From NCBI GenBank assembly GCA_029891345.1, contig CM057005.1, positions 62,141,760 to 62,205,759 on the forward strand: a stretch of 64,000 bases of DNA, given 5' to 3'. The DNA is from Dryococelus australis (Eukaryota > Arthropoda > Insecta > Phasmatodea > Phasmatidae). The notes under the pieces were generated by a model. That model saw only the letters and a list, made by a program, of their open reading frames with translations. It was not told the DNA's origin and made no database searches. Shown here piece after piece: positions 1 to 10,036 of this stretch (position 1 is the first letter of the stretch; each line of letters starts with the position of its first letter). The translations under genes and the position numbers were made by a program.

Positions 1-322
1 CTCGCCTCCCCCCCCCCCCCCGTCTGTAGCAGTTTTTTTCTCATAGCAAGTTTTTACGAAATTACACTCATTGACATAAAACTCTGGCCGTATCTAGTAA
101 ATGTATTGCGTGCTACCTGTTGTATAGTATTTCCAATTCTTCTTAACTTCGTTCCGTTTGGCATCAATGTCAAGACTAGTTTATTTTACCTAAACTAAAA
201 AATAATGTTCTAGCAAAAATGTGCACTAAGTGCGTGTTAAACTGTAATAAAGTGCGATATTTGCTCTAGCCTTAAATAATTTTGCACCCTACATCAAAGA
301 AAAACATCGGTATCGCTATACC

Positions 323-562
323 TAGGTTGTTCACAGTAAAGTAAGAATTTTTTTAATCCCTCTCATTTGAAATAATAGCCATTAAATACATTATATTTCA
401 GTCTTAGAGGTTGATTTCCGAGTGCGGTTGGATATACACACCGTGTATACTACCTACATGGAAATATTTTTTTAAAAAGGTGATTAAATGATTAAAAAAA
501 ATGGCTGAGAGGAAAAGTAACTAGCGCCTCAAAAGTGCTCACCTTACCGTAAACAGCCTTTA
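323..562 (+). mobile_element. MITE family B, full copy (B1)
   Basis: Both ends carry the terminal repeat shared by many elements in this window (left TAGGTTGTTCACAGTAAAG, right CCGTAAACAGCCTTTA). The interior matches the copies at 55,345 and 57,159: a CATTTGAAATAATAG segment, a CCTTAGAGGTTGATTT segment and a CGAGTGCGGTTGG segment. There is no coding capacity. The TA dinucleotide at the ends suggests Tc1/mariner-type mobilisation, which is inference. Confidence 0.75.
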
Positions 563-564
563 AA

Positions 565-1001
565 TATTTTAGTTTTGGCGTAACCTATACTGACTACATG
601 TTTATCCGGCCTAACTACGGGCGATGATTATTTCTCTTCTCTCGCACAAGGCGCGCACATTGTAAGTTGCAACCTGGTGTTGTATTAAACTTGTTGCTTT
701 ATTTAGCATCTCGCCACACTCGTATTTAAAACCGATGCCATATTCTACACAGTGTTGGCTTGTAATCATACTGCGGATCAGGATGTAACATGGAGCGGCC
801 GACCATATGCCACTGTGCGAGGATCTGGAACCAGGTCAGCTTCCTCTCCTTCAGATCCGCTGCAGTCACTAACCTCTGCTGGCTGTGGCGGCCGGTAGCC
901 ACGAGACTTTTAAACTTCTCGCAACCATCGCATATGTAGACTGGAAGACATGCTTCCTGGCGACGCCGAGAGAACTGTCTACCGGGGCCAGCTGCCGCAT
1001 G
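565..1001. other. Unassigned stretch
   Basis: No gene or repeat recognised. GC rises after about 780. A short open frame running from 885 into the hAT MITE has no recognisable domain and is probably chance. Confidence 0.5.
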
Positions 1002-1009
1002 CTTGTATG

Positions 1010-1284
1010 TAGGGGTGGTGAAATTTCGCGAAAAGATTTCAAGACGAATTATATTTCAAAAACACTAGCGTGGATGAACTGCTTTTTGACACGCGTCAAC
1101 TGTCTGCGCAAGAATCACGCAGGAGCCGTGCCGTTGTTGCGGAATCCTAAGTGGCCCGGTCAAATATGAAAACGCCTTTTTCCAGCAGACAGCAACTGAT
1201 GGCAATATACGACTGCTGTTGAGTGCTTACAGTGTTTACGTCTACCACGTACCCATATGTTTTCTCGAAAAATCACTAGCTCTA
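1010..1284 (+). mobile_element. hAT-type MITE (family F, copy 1)
   Basis: The element has terminal inverted repeats TAGGGGTGGTGAAATTTCGC (left) and, read inward from the right, TAGAGCTAGTGATTTTTCGA. It is flanked by 8-bp direct duplications cttgtatg (1,002-1,009) and cttatatg (1,285-1,292), 7 of 8 identical. An 8-bp duplication is the hAT signature. It is about 275 bp and non-coding. The interior is the reverse complement of 4,296-4,590, including the run around GATTTCAAGACGA. Confidence 0.85.
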
Positions 1285-1292
1285 CTTATATG

Positions 1293-1879
1293 GCCCAAAG
1301 GTTTTCCAACATGGCTTCCGTCTCACGACGTCGTTGCTAGATAGGCGTCACACATGAGTGGTGAGGTCAAAGTCTGCCATACGGTCCAGGATGGCGGTGT
1401 GCTGGTCGCCATTACAATGCACCATCCATATAATTTCATCATGACGACCGTCCGTATTTAACTCGTAACTGATTTTTCCTGCACCCCGAACTCGACTCCG
1501 CAGTTCTTCGTCCGCACGCGATATCAGCTGAATTTTAGTGTGAGTCATCGATGCCTATAACGAAACTCGCCGGGCCGGTCAAGACGAAGAATTCATGCGT
1601 TGTCACTGAGGCGATTGGTTTGGAAATGTACGACATGGGAGCTATCTGGTGGTAGATCCTAAAAAAGTAATAACCATCAAACTCTATAGTGTCCGATACT
1701 GGAAAAAAAAGTCTTATAGTCGAAATTTCGTCGCCAATGTTCAGATAGGATTGATTGGTATGGGTGAAGGGATACTTTTTGTTACGCAAGGCCTATGATT
1801 AGTTTCTGTGGAGGGGTGGATGATGGGTTGGTGTTGGAGTGGTGAACAAGGAAAGGCGGGTCTAGTGTTATATGTAACT
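1293..1879. other. Unassigned stretch
   Basis: Two overlapping minus-strand open frames of 66 and 84 codons lie at 1,348-1,789. I recognise neither. There are no splice-consistent flanks or known motifs, so I leave them unannotated. Confidence 0.4.
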
Positions 1880-2880
1880 CGAATTTAAGATTTTTTTTTC
1901 TATTGTCTCGATTTTTTAAATGTGCTGTAGGTGAGGCGGGATTTGGGAATTGATGGTTAGGGTGAGCATTATATGATCCAGGATTTTTATTTTGTCCCGA
2001 CTTTTTATGTATTTCCGTGGGAGTAGGGGGAATTTGGGTTGAAGGTTAAAGTCGTAAATATTCAACATGGTGATTGGAGTCAGTAACTTATTGTGTTCGT
2101 TAATTTTTACAAGCATTTCTTCGATTTTTTGCAATTTCTCAATTTTTAGAGTTTGGTGGCACTGGCGTCGAGGTTACTAACATCCAACATGTGGGTCGGA
2201 GCCAGTATAACATATTATGTCCGTAGATTTTTATGAATTTTGTCAATTTTTTTAAAGTTATTAATTTTCAAGGTTAGTGGGGTCAAGGTCAACTTCACCA
2301 ACATCCAGAATGGGTGTTAAATCTGTGATGTATTATATTTCTACACTTTTATTATTGACTTTCGATTTTCAATTGTTTTCTCGATTTTTAAATCTGCGGA
2401 AAATGGGTGGCGGGTATTGGGGGGGGGGGGGGGGAGGGACTATGCTGGTGGGATAAGTCTGATTTTAACTTTATATGTCCTTTTTTCAATTTTTTAAAGT
2501 CAATTTTTGATTTTTTGCGATTTTCCTATATTATTTTATAATCGAAAAAAAAAGGGGGGGGGGGGGTTGAGGCGAGGGTCGTGGCATGGATGTAAGGTTT
2601 ACTTGATATGTTTCTCAATTTTTATGTTATTTAAAAAAAAATTTTGCGATTTTTCTCGATATTATTATTGGGAAGTGGTAGGGGTTTGGAAAGGGGCTGA
2701 CGTGGGGGTTTGGTGGGAAGCGTGTAAGGTTAACATTTTATGTTTCTCAAATTTTAGATTTTTCTTTTAATTTTCAGATATTTTTAAATTTTTGGGGTTA
2801 AAGGTAAGGTCATGGATCAAGTTCAAGGTCACCAATATACAATATGGTAGTCGATTGCCATCACAACATGCCCAACCCAG
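1880..2880. repeat. Degenerate minisatellite, unit about 120 bp
   Basis: A GT/T-rich region with a recurring phrase of the form AACATCCAACATGTGGGTCGG, seen near 2,060, 2,185, 2,300 and 2,835. Each copy is followed by a T-rich block (TTTTTCGATTTTT type). Spacing of the first three copies is about 120 bp and the units are strongly diverged. It contains poly-G tracts (2,419 and 2,558). The small open frames here are artefacts of low complexity. Confidence 0.6.
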
Positions 2881-3419
2881 GCCTCCAGCCGCCTGTGATG
2901 TAATGGAGGCGAGTTATCCTAAACCTTGATGCATGTTACTTGCACCATCCTTCCCCTTATCATTCTATTCTCATCACTTTATTCATACGTCTGCCACGCG
3001 AAACTGTAAAATTGTTATAAAAATATTTTACAACTATTTATTTTTATTATTTGTATTAGCATTATAAAACAGCCAGTGTGCCCCTCAAATATTTGCCATT
3101 GGCGGTAGTGACATATTTTTAAGTTTTATTTAGAAATAGTTAAATTAATTGTGAACAGCTTTTACACATACGAAACATAACTTTTATTCAATAATTTTAA
3201 TAACGAGGCTGGTTCCCCCCTCCCCCCTCCTCCTACCACTTTTCTTTCGGATCTCGTATGGGAAGCGAACCTGAGTTAAATTTGCTCAGCTTGGTAGTGA
3301 TTCGATTCGCGACGCAGATCCCCTTATCACAGAGCGTCGTCAAGGTGTTGGACTGGGATTGGGGGAGGGTCTTCCAGCTGCGGTGGCAGTCGTCTGGAGG
3401 GAATATTACTATCGCCCCT

Positions 3420-3740
3420 GCGCCATTTCCGAGCGACGAACCCCCCCCCCCCTCCACACCCTCCCCTACAGTCACCCACGCGTCACCTCGTCAGCGCACG
3501 CAGGGACAGCATCAATCGGGCTCGCCGGAGGCTCTCTCGCTGTTTCGGGTGGATTGATGAAAGGAGCTATTCCTGGAACCGCCGCCGGCGCGGCGGGTTC
3601 CATCCGACACCGCCGTCTCTCTCCCGGGGGGGGGGGGGGGGGGGCGGACGTCTCGTCTCCCCGCGTCGAGCCCGCGACCTCTCAGGGTGGAGTGCGCGCC
3701 TTCCCCGGGGCATATCCAGAGTGGATGTAAGACGTTATTG
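3420..3740. other. CpG-rich island-like segment
   Basis: Locally very GC- and CpG-rich in an AT-rich window, with poly-C and poly-G runs and a strong hairpin at 3,574-3,602 (TGGAACC paired with GGTTCCA, then a GC-rich stem). Overlapping open frames exist on both strands, as expected for GC-rich DNA, and none shows a known domain. It could be a first exon or promoter, or a fragment of a GC-rich repeat. I cannot decide. Confidence 0.35.
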
Positions 3741-3877
3741 CTCCGGTCCCCAGCCAGCGGCCGTTACTGGAGTTATGATTATATGTCCTTGAGCTGTTCT
3801 ATCAGGTGTTTAGAAATTAGAGCGACAAACTTCGCCTGCAGGTTAGTCACGGAAATAGAAATGTGAAAACATATATA

Positions 3878-4282
3878 ACGGCTGCTCACGGTAAAGTGAG
3901 CACTTTAGAAATGAACCTTAGGAAAAAAAAACCACTGTCCCTGCCTGCATATATTTTAATGGGCGCACTGAGTGGCATTTGCCCAGTAAAGTTGGTAACG
4001 ATGGATGGAAAGTAGTTGCGTATCCTAACGTCGAATAAAAAGTGTTAGGTAACCATTTATGATAACTTAAAATTATTTCTTTCGCTTTTTTTTTTTTTTT
4101 TTTTTGCATCCAAGTTTAAAAATTAGCAGATTCGTAAAGTATTTACTTTCTACGTAATTTCAGAGTTTCATTTGACCGACGCTTGAATAAAGTGACAAGG
4201 CCCATGTCAATTTTAATTTTACATAACGCGGGGGAATACAAAACGTGCTTTCAAAAGTGCTCATTTTACCGTGAACCGTCTA
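3878..4282 (+). mobile_element. MITE family A, copy A1
   Basis: A roughly 400-bp non-coding element with ends GGCTGCTCACGGTAAAGTGA and TTTTACCGTGAACCGTCTA, flanked by TA. The diagnostic interior runs through ACCTTAGG, CCTGCCTGCATATATTTTAA, GCGCACTGAGTGGC, CCAGTAAAGTTGGTAACGAT and GACCGACGCTTGAATAAAGT. A T-tract occupies 4,088-4,106. It is a good reference for the interrupted copies A4 and A5. Confidence 0.85.
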
Positions 4283-4295
4283 TACGACCTATGGT

Positions 4296-4590
4296 TAGAG
4301 CTAGTGATTTTTCGCGAAAATATACGGATACACGGTAGACTTAAACACTATAAGCACTCAACAGGAGTTCGTCTATTGCCATTGGTTGCTGTCTGCTTGA
4401 GAAGGCGTTTTAATATTTGATCGGGCCTCTTAGGATTCAGCAACATCGGCACCGCTCCTGCGTGATTCTTGTGCAGGCAGTTAACACGTGTCAAAAAACA
4501 GTTCATCCCCTCTAGATAGGTGAACGACCCTACAGTGTTTTTGAAATATAACTCGTCTTGAAATCTTTTCGCGAAATCTCACTACACCTA
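4296..4590 (-). mobile_element. hAT-type MITE (family F, copy 2)
   Basis: It is flanked by a perfect 8-bp duplication CCTATGGT (4,288-4,295 and 4,591-4,598). Termini are TAGAGCTAGTGATTTTTCGC and, from the right, TAGGTGTAGTGAGATTTCGC. The body is the reverse complement of 1,010-1,284. The 8-bp duplication plus the TAG tip support hAT. It inserted only a few bases from the end of MITE A1. Confidence 0.9.
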
Positions 4591-5078
4591 CCTATGGTCT
4601 AAAGTGTACATAAGGACAGTACATACCTGATAAATTGCACCTGAAGAACTAGTTTATTAAAACTAGTGGAGATGGAAGACTGAGTGTTTGGATTATGCGT
4701 GAAGTTAATTGTGACATGCAGGTTAGTAATCAATATTTCGAATCTAACGTATGCAACAACGTCATGGAGATTAATTAAAAATGATGGTAGCGACCGTGAT
4801 TATTTCCATGAAATAATTTAACGCCTGCGACAAACCACGGCAGACAAGTGTTGTGGTGTTTAGACGTCTTTGTTCGGTTACACATTGTCCTGACATTCAA
4901 TGTTCCACTTTAAAAATACTCTTCGATATTTGTAATAAGCTAATGTTTCAGGTCCAACTTCAAACATGTGCGCAGCTCTTAGGATTCACTTTAGACCACG
5001 AGCCGTAGATAGGTATTCTCCTTTTTTCGTGACTAACCCGTAGTCAAAGTTTGTCGGTATAATTTAGAAATATTCTAT

Positions 5079-5505
5079 ATACTTCACAGTTATTTCCAAT
5101 GACCATTGATGCTCCATCATTTGATTGCTCACGGCTCCGATAATTATAACAGAGCGTTATAGGGAGTCGCCTTATTCTATAATCTCCCAACACAACATCC
5201 GAATTTAAGCCGTTTATTATGGTCTACTGAATTCTTTGTGATGAAACTTCTGCTGTGCTTGTCTTTACGACAGCAGCATACTTGCCGGGTGCAATTTTCA
5301 ACGCACCGCCACCACAGATTCACGCCCATCCGACTAGGTGTCAGAGAGAATCTCCGACTGGGCTACTCTAGGTCAGCCCGTTCTCAACCTTCCTTTAGCT
5401 GACACTTGTGTGGTTCCCGACAAAAATATGACCTTCCCCCGATGAGAATCAAGTTCAGACGCGGGTCGACCCCGGGGGTGCAGATACACCTATCGCTCTT
5501 TCTTA
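5079..5505. other. Unassigned stretch
   Basis: Mixed composition with a GC-richer part at 5,280-5,500. I see no gene and no family shared with the rest of the window. Confidence 0.4.
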
Positions 5506-5665
5506 TAAGCTGATCTCCCGTGGCGATCTAGGGTGCGGACGGCTTTGGGTTCGAATCCCGGATAAGGCATGGGTGTTAGGTTATAAGTTAGTCTGTAAGC
5601 CGTCCCCTGCTAAACTTTCAATCAAAAAACCGGGGGACGTAAAAAAGCCCTTTTCAATACAATTC
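5506..5665 (+). mobile_element. tRNA-derived SINE (family 1), copy 1
   Basis: The tRNA-like head has an A-box-like CGTGGCGATCTAGGG and a clear B box GGTTCGAATCCCGG. A conserved body follows (AGGCATGGGTGTTAGGTTAT, then AAACCGGGGGACGT and AAAAAGCCC) and ends in AATACAAT. The same head, body and tail recur at 39,606-39,795. It would be transcribed by RNA polymerase III and mobilised by a LINE. Confidence 0.8.
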
Positions 5666-6788
5666 TTTTCCATCACCATACTCTTGAATTTATTCACACT
5701 GAAATTCATGTTTGGGTCCTAACGGTTTGGCTGTTAAACTGTCAACAAGCTAGCCACCAGGCCGAAACCATTACGACTGCCCGTGATTCAAACACATCTT
5801 ATGAGGCAGAGACTCCTTTTGGAAAACCAGGCATAGGTAACGCCCGGGAGTTTCCCACGTTTGTTCGGCCAAAGTCATCCGGCGGCACAACTAGGAGGTG
5901 TGAGTTCCCTTGAACTGGCGAAGGCTATTGGCTTGCGAATGACTATCCATTCCCACAAATAGAATATACTGACATGCGATACAAGGGTTGTCAATAGCCC
6001 CGACACATGTCATACCAGCAGCCATCTTACTGCAAGGTGGATCACTGGCTTACACCACGAGCAGGAAACCCTAGCCATTGTGGATAGGTACCAGCTGGCC
6101 CATAAACAAATAAAATGACAAATACTTATCTAAGAGCATGACAGTATGCCTAGCCTTCATTTCCTCAACTAATGTCGAAAGCATACTGACAGAAGACGGA
6201 AATGTATCCAGGTCAATTTTAGTTCGTTGTGTAGTTAGGAACCTGTAGAGATTTAATCACGTCCTCGTGGGAAAATGTTAGTAGCTATTTTGTGATTATT
6301 ATTACTTGCTTACTTGTTAACTGAGAGCTTCGGAAACCCCACTCGAGTTTACTGTTTTTTGACCACTAACAATCCTCACGTCTCGTAATTCAATAACGAT
6401 AGTTCTTACTGTGATTTTAATAAAGAAAAAAAAAAAACAAATTCAGTTGCAAAGTTTTAAATATTACCATTCCATTAAGACACAATTATAATCATGTTTG
6501 TTTCTTTTCAACGCCACTGTTGATTTACTCATCAGTGTTTTCGTTAAAATAAATTAACTGTTCGTCAAGCATTTATTTAAAATGTGTTCGCCAATTGTAG
6601 TCCAGCGGTATCACAATTTTCTATCCTTGCTGAACTAAGGTGATATACGTTCTATCTCAAATATGAAAACTAACTTCCGTATTACGTACAGGTGTCCAAG
6701 TAAAGTTTGACGTCTCGTGGACAACGGGGTTTTCAGAAACACAAGTTTTCCAGACCATTATAAACAGCGAAGTTAGCGGCTAAGACTT
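5666..6788. other. Unassigned stretch, possibly with a degenerate tRNA-like head
   Basis: No gene is recognised. At 6,590-6,660 the sequence TAGTCCAGCGGTATCACA followed by CGTTCTATCTC resembles a decayed A box and B box, possibly an old SINE. Otherwise it is AT-rich sequence with no visible structure. Confidence 0.35.
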
Positions 6789-6935
6789 GTATTTAAAACA
6801 CCATTTCAGCCTGGAGAAATTTCGGGAAGCCAAATAAAGTCAACATCAGGATGACTGAATCGGGAATCGAAACCAGGTTCTCGCAAATGTAAATCCAACA
6901 TGTTACCAGTGCGCCACCTCAGTCGGTACACATTA
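6789..6935 (-). mobile_element. tRNA-derived SINE (family 3)
   Basis: On the minus strand the head reads TGAGGTGGCGCACTGGTAAC (A box) and GGTTTCGATTCCCGATTCAG (B box). It is followed by TTTGGCTTCCCGAAATTTCT and CCAGGCTGAAATGGTG, a body style common in insect SINEs. One copy only, so the 3' end is approximate. Confidence 0.7.
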
Positions 6936-6954
6936 GTTACAGAATACAGCACGT

Positions 6955-7850
6955 CCCAAAGTAATTTTTACACTCTTTAAAACTGAATACCTAATAGAGA
7001 AACTGTTAAAGAGCGACCATACGTCTCGATGGAAATGTGGCGGGCACCGCTGTGCTGGTAAAAGTAATCATCTGGGTAGAGTCGGTGAACAGCTGGCACT
7101 ATTTTTTCCTGAAACAAGGTGCAGTAATTTTCACCTGTAACCATTCCGCCAAAGAATAGTGTATCCGCCAGTCAGCTGGCAGACATACCGCACAACGCTC
7201 TTAACTCAGGAATATTAACAGCTTCTTCTACCAAAATTTGAGGATTTTCATCAACCCAGTACACTCAATTGTTGCTGTCGACAGTTTCATTCATTTTAAA
7301 GGTTACCTCATCGGACCGAACGTCACGTCATTAAAATGTTCATTGTCATTGCAGATGTTCAAAACCCGCTCACAAAATCCGACATACCTGTCTGGATCGT
7401 CATTATTTGTAACGTGATGTAACGTGGAGGTATAGCCCTCCACTTTACTTGCTTTAGAATGCGATGGACACTTGGTTTTCCAACTCCTACCTGACTCACG
7501 CGCATTTTGCCGCGTGGACTTCGACTAGCTGGGAGAACATTTCAATGTGTGAAACACAGCCACTACACTTCCTTCGTCGATTGTAGTTGTCATCCTGCCG
7601 CGCCGTCTTTTCTTCACATCACACACAGTTACATCCCTCTCGAACTTTCCACACAGGCTAGTCGTGTCATTGTACACGTTATGGTGGAGCAGTAACGGAT
7701 TATGCCTCCATCGTCTCTGTACTTTCATCATGTTCTCATTTCCAGTAACGCTTAAAAATTCATTTACCATCATAAAAAAACCTATGCCGCCGCCATTTTC
7801 TCTACAATTGCAGCTGAATGGCTGCACGCGCTTACACACTCTAAAACTAT
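6955..7850 (-). pseudogene. IS630/Tc1-mariner superfamily transposase, decayed
   Basis: The minus-strand translation, pieced across frames, shows the order of an arthropod mariner-related transposase. A helix-turn-helix region reads SLCGKF, KKRRRGRMTTTIDEGSV, then SVHRILK. Next come PDRYVGFCERVLN and the first catalytic block SDEVTF (Asp codon 7,310-7,312). YWVDENPQILVEEAV and GGMVTGENYCTLFQ follow. The second catalytic block, normally QQDGAPPH, is degraded to QHSGARH and has lost the Asp. The third block is not visible. Several frameshifts and stops make it inactive. Upstream residues before the HTH continue to about 7,850. No terminal inverted repeats could be defined. Family homology comes from motif recognition and the exact subfamily is uncertain. 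Confidence 0.8.
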
Positions 7851-8239
7851 GTCCTTATTGCATAAAATACACTCAGTCCCATCAGATAGTATTTCATCTG
7901 TTGTTGACGTACAATGAGTGTAAACATTAATTTGAAATATTCGTTATATCAGGTGACTGAAAGTAATCGGTGTTTAAAACAGTGTTGTCGCAGGTCTTAT
8001 AATGATGCAGGAATGTTTGCCCAGCCACAGTTCTCCAAAAGAGTTCTTTTTCTCGAAGGATACATATTGGCATAGATATACTTCACGTGCTGGTCTTAGT
8101 TTCCGAGAATGAGCTATTTTCGAAGTGATAGAGTTCACCAACGTTTCGCCAAGTAATTCAGTAGGCATAATTAGGGATGAAAAGCAATCAACTGAGAGGC
8201 ACACAATGGAGATACATTTCTTTTACACATAGACAGCAA
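7851..8239. other. Unassigned stretch
   Basis: It probably includes the 5' flank of the transposase relic. No other structure is seen. Confidence 0.4.
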
Positions 8240-10036
8240 TAGTCCATTCACGGTTTCTTCAGATGTTTTGAAACGAACCTTTGAAAAATCACCCTAGGCG
8301 TGACGTGTCAACCTGTGTTTTAAATAACGTGTATAACACAAATATATATCACTGTGATTGACTTTAAAGTAATGTATTCTCAAATAAATGAAATTTTAAC
8401 TTAGTATCTTTAATAACTTGTAATATTTATTTCGTATTAAATACTAATTAAAAACTGTGAGAGCAGCGATGTGTTCGCAACGGCTGGTAAGAAATAGTTC
8501 ACAGATAAAATATTGCTTTAACCTAGTTTTTTGGTATGTTATTTTTAAATTAAATTTGGACTATTTATATATTTAGATTTTTATGTGGCACTGAGGTAAA
8601 CATATTTCATTGTCAGAGTTAAAAATATCAGTGCAAATTACGATGCGTAGGCCCTAGTGACAAGGTGTTTTATTTTTCGTCCGAGAAAGAAACGAATAGA
8701 TGGAGGAGAGCTTGCCGTGCTCTCTCTTTCTCTCTCTTTCTCTCTCTCGGGAAGTTCGGCACCGCTAGTAGCAGCAGAAAATATACATGTTTTCAATTCT
8801 AGCATATTTCATATTTATTACAGCCAAAATAATGATTTTTGAATCTGTAATTTAAACGGAAACGAAATATTATTGTTTGAATAATTGTTATAATGTATTT
8901 AGATCTGATGGCGGGACGGTTACAAATCTGAAGTTGGCAGTTAGTGGCGACTGGCGACATGACATGGCGTGTTGCTCATATAAAGTAGAAATTGAATTGA
9001 ACGAAGCGCTGATTTCTCTTCTTGTGAAAAATACTGAAACGTACCACATCAAGTTTATACACATTGTGATTTTTAAACCTACCTAGGCATGTAACGATGT
9101 TGTGATAAATCTGTTTTTCCATGGCCGGGATAAATATACTGTAACGTGCGTCGTGGCCGCTGAGTATCAAAGATTATTATTCTCTGTATGTTGCGTTAGA
9201 CCAGTGTGTATGAGATTGCAAATATTGGATGTGGGAAATTATTACGCTTTAACTGGAAACTTTTTTTATGATGAAATTAAATTTTTTGAAAGTTACGTCT
9301 GTTTATTTATCACAACGAAACTTTGCCCTGCGTGTTTGAAACACAACTGCGTTTCATGCTTACGTTTCCGTGATCTAATGTTTAACACAATCCCGCCATA
9401 ATACTAAGCCCAGCCAGATAAATTCTAATAAATAATTAAATAAACTTATCAAACAGTAACTACCGATACATAGAAATATGAGCGGAATAAAAGTTACGGT
9501 AGGCATATTTTTAAGTTTGTCGTTACTACGTACAAAATATTAGCGACACGAGTTGCGTGCTTGAATTTACGTGTCTTTTCGTTGGACTGGTTGTTCCTTC
9601 GTTTTAATATTTATTCCAACCGAGGCCGTCCTTTTAAAGAAATAATCCAACATATATCAATAATAAGAGGTTAAATACTACAGTTCTTTCACCCGCAGTT
9701 GTAACAGGGTTAAACACATGTTGCGGTAAAATATTAACGTGTATTTCGTACATAACAAATATTTACGATGTAAAATAATAACCGTAAGAACTATCGCCAA
9801 TTCAGACACTGTTAAAAAGTTATAGAGCTGACCTAAATATGGTTATAGACCTAAATTATGAACATCCGTACGAAATGGTATTTGAAATATGACAGAATTC
9901 TTTGAACTGCTTAAAACAGTAAACAAAGCATTTGACGACCTAAACTTATTAGTAGCGGAAGGATACGTAATCGGTATGCAAAAATAGAACTTTAGTAGGG
10001 CTTCAGATAAGTGTGAAGTAACCGTGAATGACCTAA
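8240..10036 (+). mobile_element. 1.8-kb non-coding TIR element (family D, copy 1)
   Basis: The ends are inverted repeats: left TAGTCCATTCACGGTTTCTT and, from the right, TTAGGTCATTCACGGTTACT. The first about 55 bases (TTTTGAAACGAACCTTTG) and the last about 50 resemble MITE family A ends, so the two families look related. It aligns along its whole length with 30,221-32,108, sharing a CT microsatellite (8,720-8,750), GATAAATCTGT, GGAATAAAAGTTACGGTAGG, GCGACACGAGTTGCGT, GGCCGTCCTTTTAAAGAAAT, and CCGTAAGAACTATCG. No protein is encoded. It is probably a long non-autonomous element. Confidence 0.75.

Larger units (their letters stand above)
3803..5078. mobile_element. DNA element with about 45-bp TIRs (family E, copy 1), carrying nested MITEs
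   Basis: The left end at 3,803-3,855 and the right end at 5,018-5,078 are inverted copies of each other. They share GACAAACTT and GGTTAGTCACG, with AAATTA just outside. The same tip (ATTAGACCGACAAACTTC) ends the foldback element at 40,781-41,171. Inside lie MITE A1 and hAT MITE F2, so the host element is older than both. No transposase is visible. Confidence 0.6.

Noticed and set aside
3258-3730. Three overlapping open frames in the CpG-rich segment (up to 123 codons)
   Set aside because: GC-rich sequence lengthens open frames on both strands by chance. The predicted peptides are Gly/Pro/Arg-rich, driven by homopolymers, with no motif.
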